DNA of 64,000 nt from assembly GCF_030506305.1 (NCBI RefSeq), contig NZ_CP119421.1, positions 4,976,501 to 5,040,500 on the forward strand, written 5' to 3'. Below, one piece after another: positions 62,774-64,000 of the stretch (within the stretch, counting starts at the first letter, position 1; the number at the start of each line of letters is the position of its first letter). Both the position numbers and the translations under genes were made by a program. The stretch comes from Porifericola rhodea (GTDB lineage Bacteria; Bacteroidota; Bacteroidia; Cytophagales; Cyclobacteriaceae). Below the pieces are notes generated by a model. The model saw only the letters and a list, made by a program, of their open reading frames with translations. It did no database searches and was not told the DNA's origin.

Positions 62774-63781
62774 TTAAATCGTTTCAGCGTTTTCTGAGCC
62801 TTCAGCAGTAAGCTTTTCTGCTTTGGCGACAATCTCTTCTAATCGGCGTTGCAGCATATAGGCTAGTTCTCCGACAAGTTCCTTTCTGCTTGCGCAATGA
62901 TTGATGATTTGAGCCAGCTGTCGTTGCTCATCCTGATTGAAAGCCTGGTCTATGGCCTGGGCGATCTGCATAGCCGTTTGTGATCCTGCAGGTAATTGCT
63001 GCTGCTCTCCCGACATACCCGCTAAAGCACTAGCCGCATTTCTACCTGCTACCGGATTGATAGCCGATAAGACCGAGACAAACATTTGGGGTTGAGACGT
63101 AATCAGGGTTGCTGCTTTTTCCAGCTTGGCCCATGTTTTAGCGTCTTCTTTGAGATCTTCATACTCTGGCTCTAAGCTTTCCAGCTTCTTTTTAGCCTCA
63201 TCATATTGCTTTTGCAGGTCAGAAAAGTCTCGCTTTAAAAAGATATGCTCGGTATTCAGATTGGTATTGCCCAACCCTTCATTTTGGAGCTTACTCAGTT
63301 CTTTTTCAGTGCCTGAGAGTTGATGCTTTAAAAAGCGGATTTCTGCCCTTAGCTCAGCATTTTGTACATGGGCCTGCATATCCGAGATCGGTGCCTGCAT
63401 GTAATTGGGAGCAGGTCTTTCATCAGCGTAGGTGGGATCAGTAGAAGATGTGGTCGTCGGTTGCTGAGGGTTGTAACCGCCACCATGAGTCATAGATAAA
63501 CCTTCTACTACCTCCGATCTTGGTGTAATAATGTCCTGCGCATCAATCGTGCGACGAACCGTCCCCGACAAACCTTTTCTCCTTAACTCCGCTTTCTTTT
63601 TAGCGACTATCTGGCGCAATCCATAAATGGTGTCTTCGGATACTTTTTCCACCCCATTATCAATAAGGTAGTTTTTTCTTAGCATCTGGGAGGTAGAGCG
63701 GTTGTTCATGATGTCCTCTACCACATGCGAATATTTTTGAAGGGTACGGTCCGCCGTGCGGAGGTTTTCCTGGGTAGTCAT
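62774..63781 (-). CDS. Coiled-coil structural protein
   Basis: 335 aa. A basic N-terminal helical part, a Gln/Pro/Thr linker (about 105-130), a long coiled coil (about 135-215) and an Ala/Gln-rich helical C-terminus. No known domain. Position and size fit a scaffold or structural protein of the phage-like module. Confidence 0.55.
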   Translation of the reverse strand: MTTQENLRTADRTLQKYSHVVEDIMNNRSTSQMLRKNYLIDNGVEKVSEDTIYGLRQIVAKKKAELRRKGLSGTVRRTIDAQDIITPRSEVVEGLSMTHGGGYNPQQPTTTSSTDPTYADERPAPNYMQAPISDMQAHVQNAELRAEIRFLKHQLSGTEKELSKLQNEGLGNTNLNTEHIFLKRDFSDLQKQYDEAKKKLESLEPEYEDLKEDAKTWAKLEKAATLITSQPQMFVSVLSAINPVAGRNAASALAGMSGEQQQLPAGSQTAMQIAQAIDQAFNQDEQRQLAQIINHCASRKELVGELAYMLQRRLEEIVAKAEKLTAEGSENAETI

Positions 63782-63809
63782 GGGTTTTTAGTGTTTAGTA
63801 GTATTGACT

Positions 63810-64000
63810 TCATTTTTTTAGAATGATCTGATACATTTTGATCTGCGTCGCTTGGCTTGTCAGGTTTTCAATGGTGATCTGGTCAGTGTGTTCGTGCTGT
63901 TGTTCATCAGCTACTATGTTGGATAGGTTATACATCCCGTAGCTGCTTTCTATTTTGATACCTGCTACATCATCAATGAGCATCCACAATTGGTTGTAGG
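63810..64000 (-). CDS. Unknown protein, C-terminal end only
   Basis: An open frame entering from the right edge gives the last 62 residues before TGA at 63810-63812 (DDVAGIKIESSYGMYNLS ... KMYQIILKK). No family seen. It continues the minus-strand operon beyond the window. Confidence 0.5.
   Translation of the reverse strand, partial: YNQLWMLIDDVAGIKIESSYGMYNLSNIVADEQQHEHTDQITIENLTSQATQIKMYQIILKK

Noticed and set aside
1-64000. CRISPR array
   Set aside because: No regularly spaced direct repeats of 24-40 bp were seen on reading, and no cas gene is present.

Overview
The window looks like a chromosomal segment of a Bacteroidota bacterium, probably of the Cytophagia. The evidence is the many TAnnTTTG (-7) promoters, the lack of Shine-Dalgarno sequences, and the family content: a bifunctional nuclease with a UVR tail, a DUF4197 lipoprotein, PdeM, and a Bacteroidetes-type tyrosine recombinase. 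I cannot name a genus.

Positions 1-20940 are ordinary core genome. They hold an arginine operon (GNAT-argG-argC, minus strand), pdeM, a cupin, an ion channel next to a CPA1 antiporter, a holin-like membrane protein, a PIG-L relative, cinA, etfB-etfA, a bifunctional nuclease, a CNT nucleoside transporter, tyrS, a PlsC-like acyltransferase, a patatin-like phospholipase, accA and tRNA-Asp.

A tyrosine integrase lies just right of tRNA-Asp (21171-22364). I read everything from there to the right edge as one integrated element whose far end is outside the window. Its backbone is a minus-strand, phage-like gene set in two blocks, 26885-41320 and 58845-64000. The first block has coiled-coil membrane proteins, a SprB-repeat-like protein, a 1033-aa triple LamG protein, a carbohydrate-binding-like protein, a RecA-like ATPase, a lysine-rich histone-like protein, a 1504-aa SNF2-type helicase and an N6-adenine methylase. 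The second block has a GH108 muramidase, a 3TM-type holin, an L,D-transpeptidase-like membrane protein and many small single-span membrane proteins. No terminase, portal, tape-measure or sheath gene is visible.

AT-richer accessory genes sit between and beside these blocks. They include a broken hicA with intact hicB, an IS-split HEPN gene that runs into a tRNA-Gly-like gene with a 25-nt anticodon-loop insert, an HNH-like gene, a nonsense-mutated RES gene, a DUF2290 + superfamily-1 helicase pair, a complete Hachiman (hamA-hamB) system, a serine recombinase, and a DUF4160 pair. From 49.6 to 58.6 kb lies a run of regulator, enzyme and HEPN/DGQHR genes separated by attC-like hairpin sites. One of these sites is split by a group II intron, and another is probably split by an IS110 element. 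The region therefore looks like a virus-like integrated element that carries a defence and gene-cassette load.
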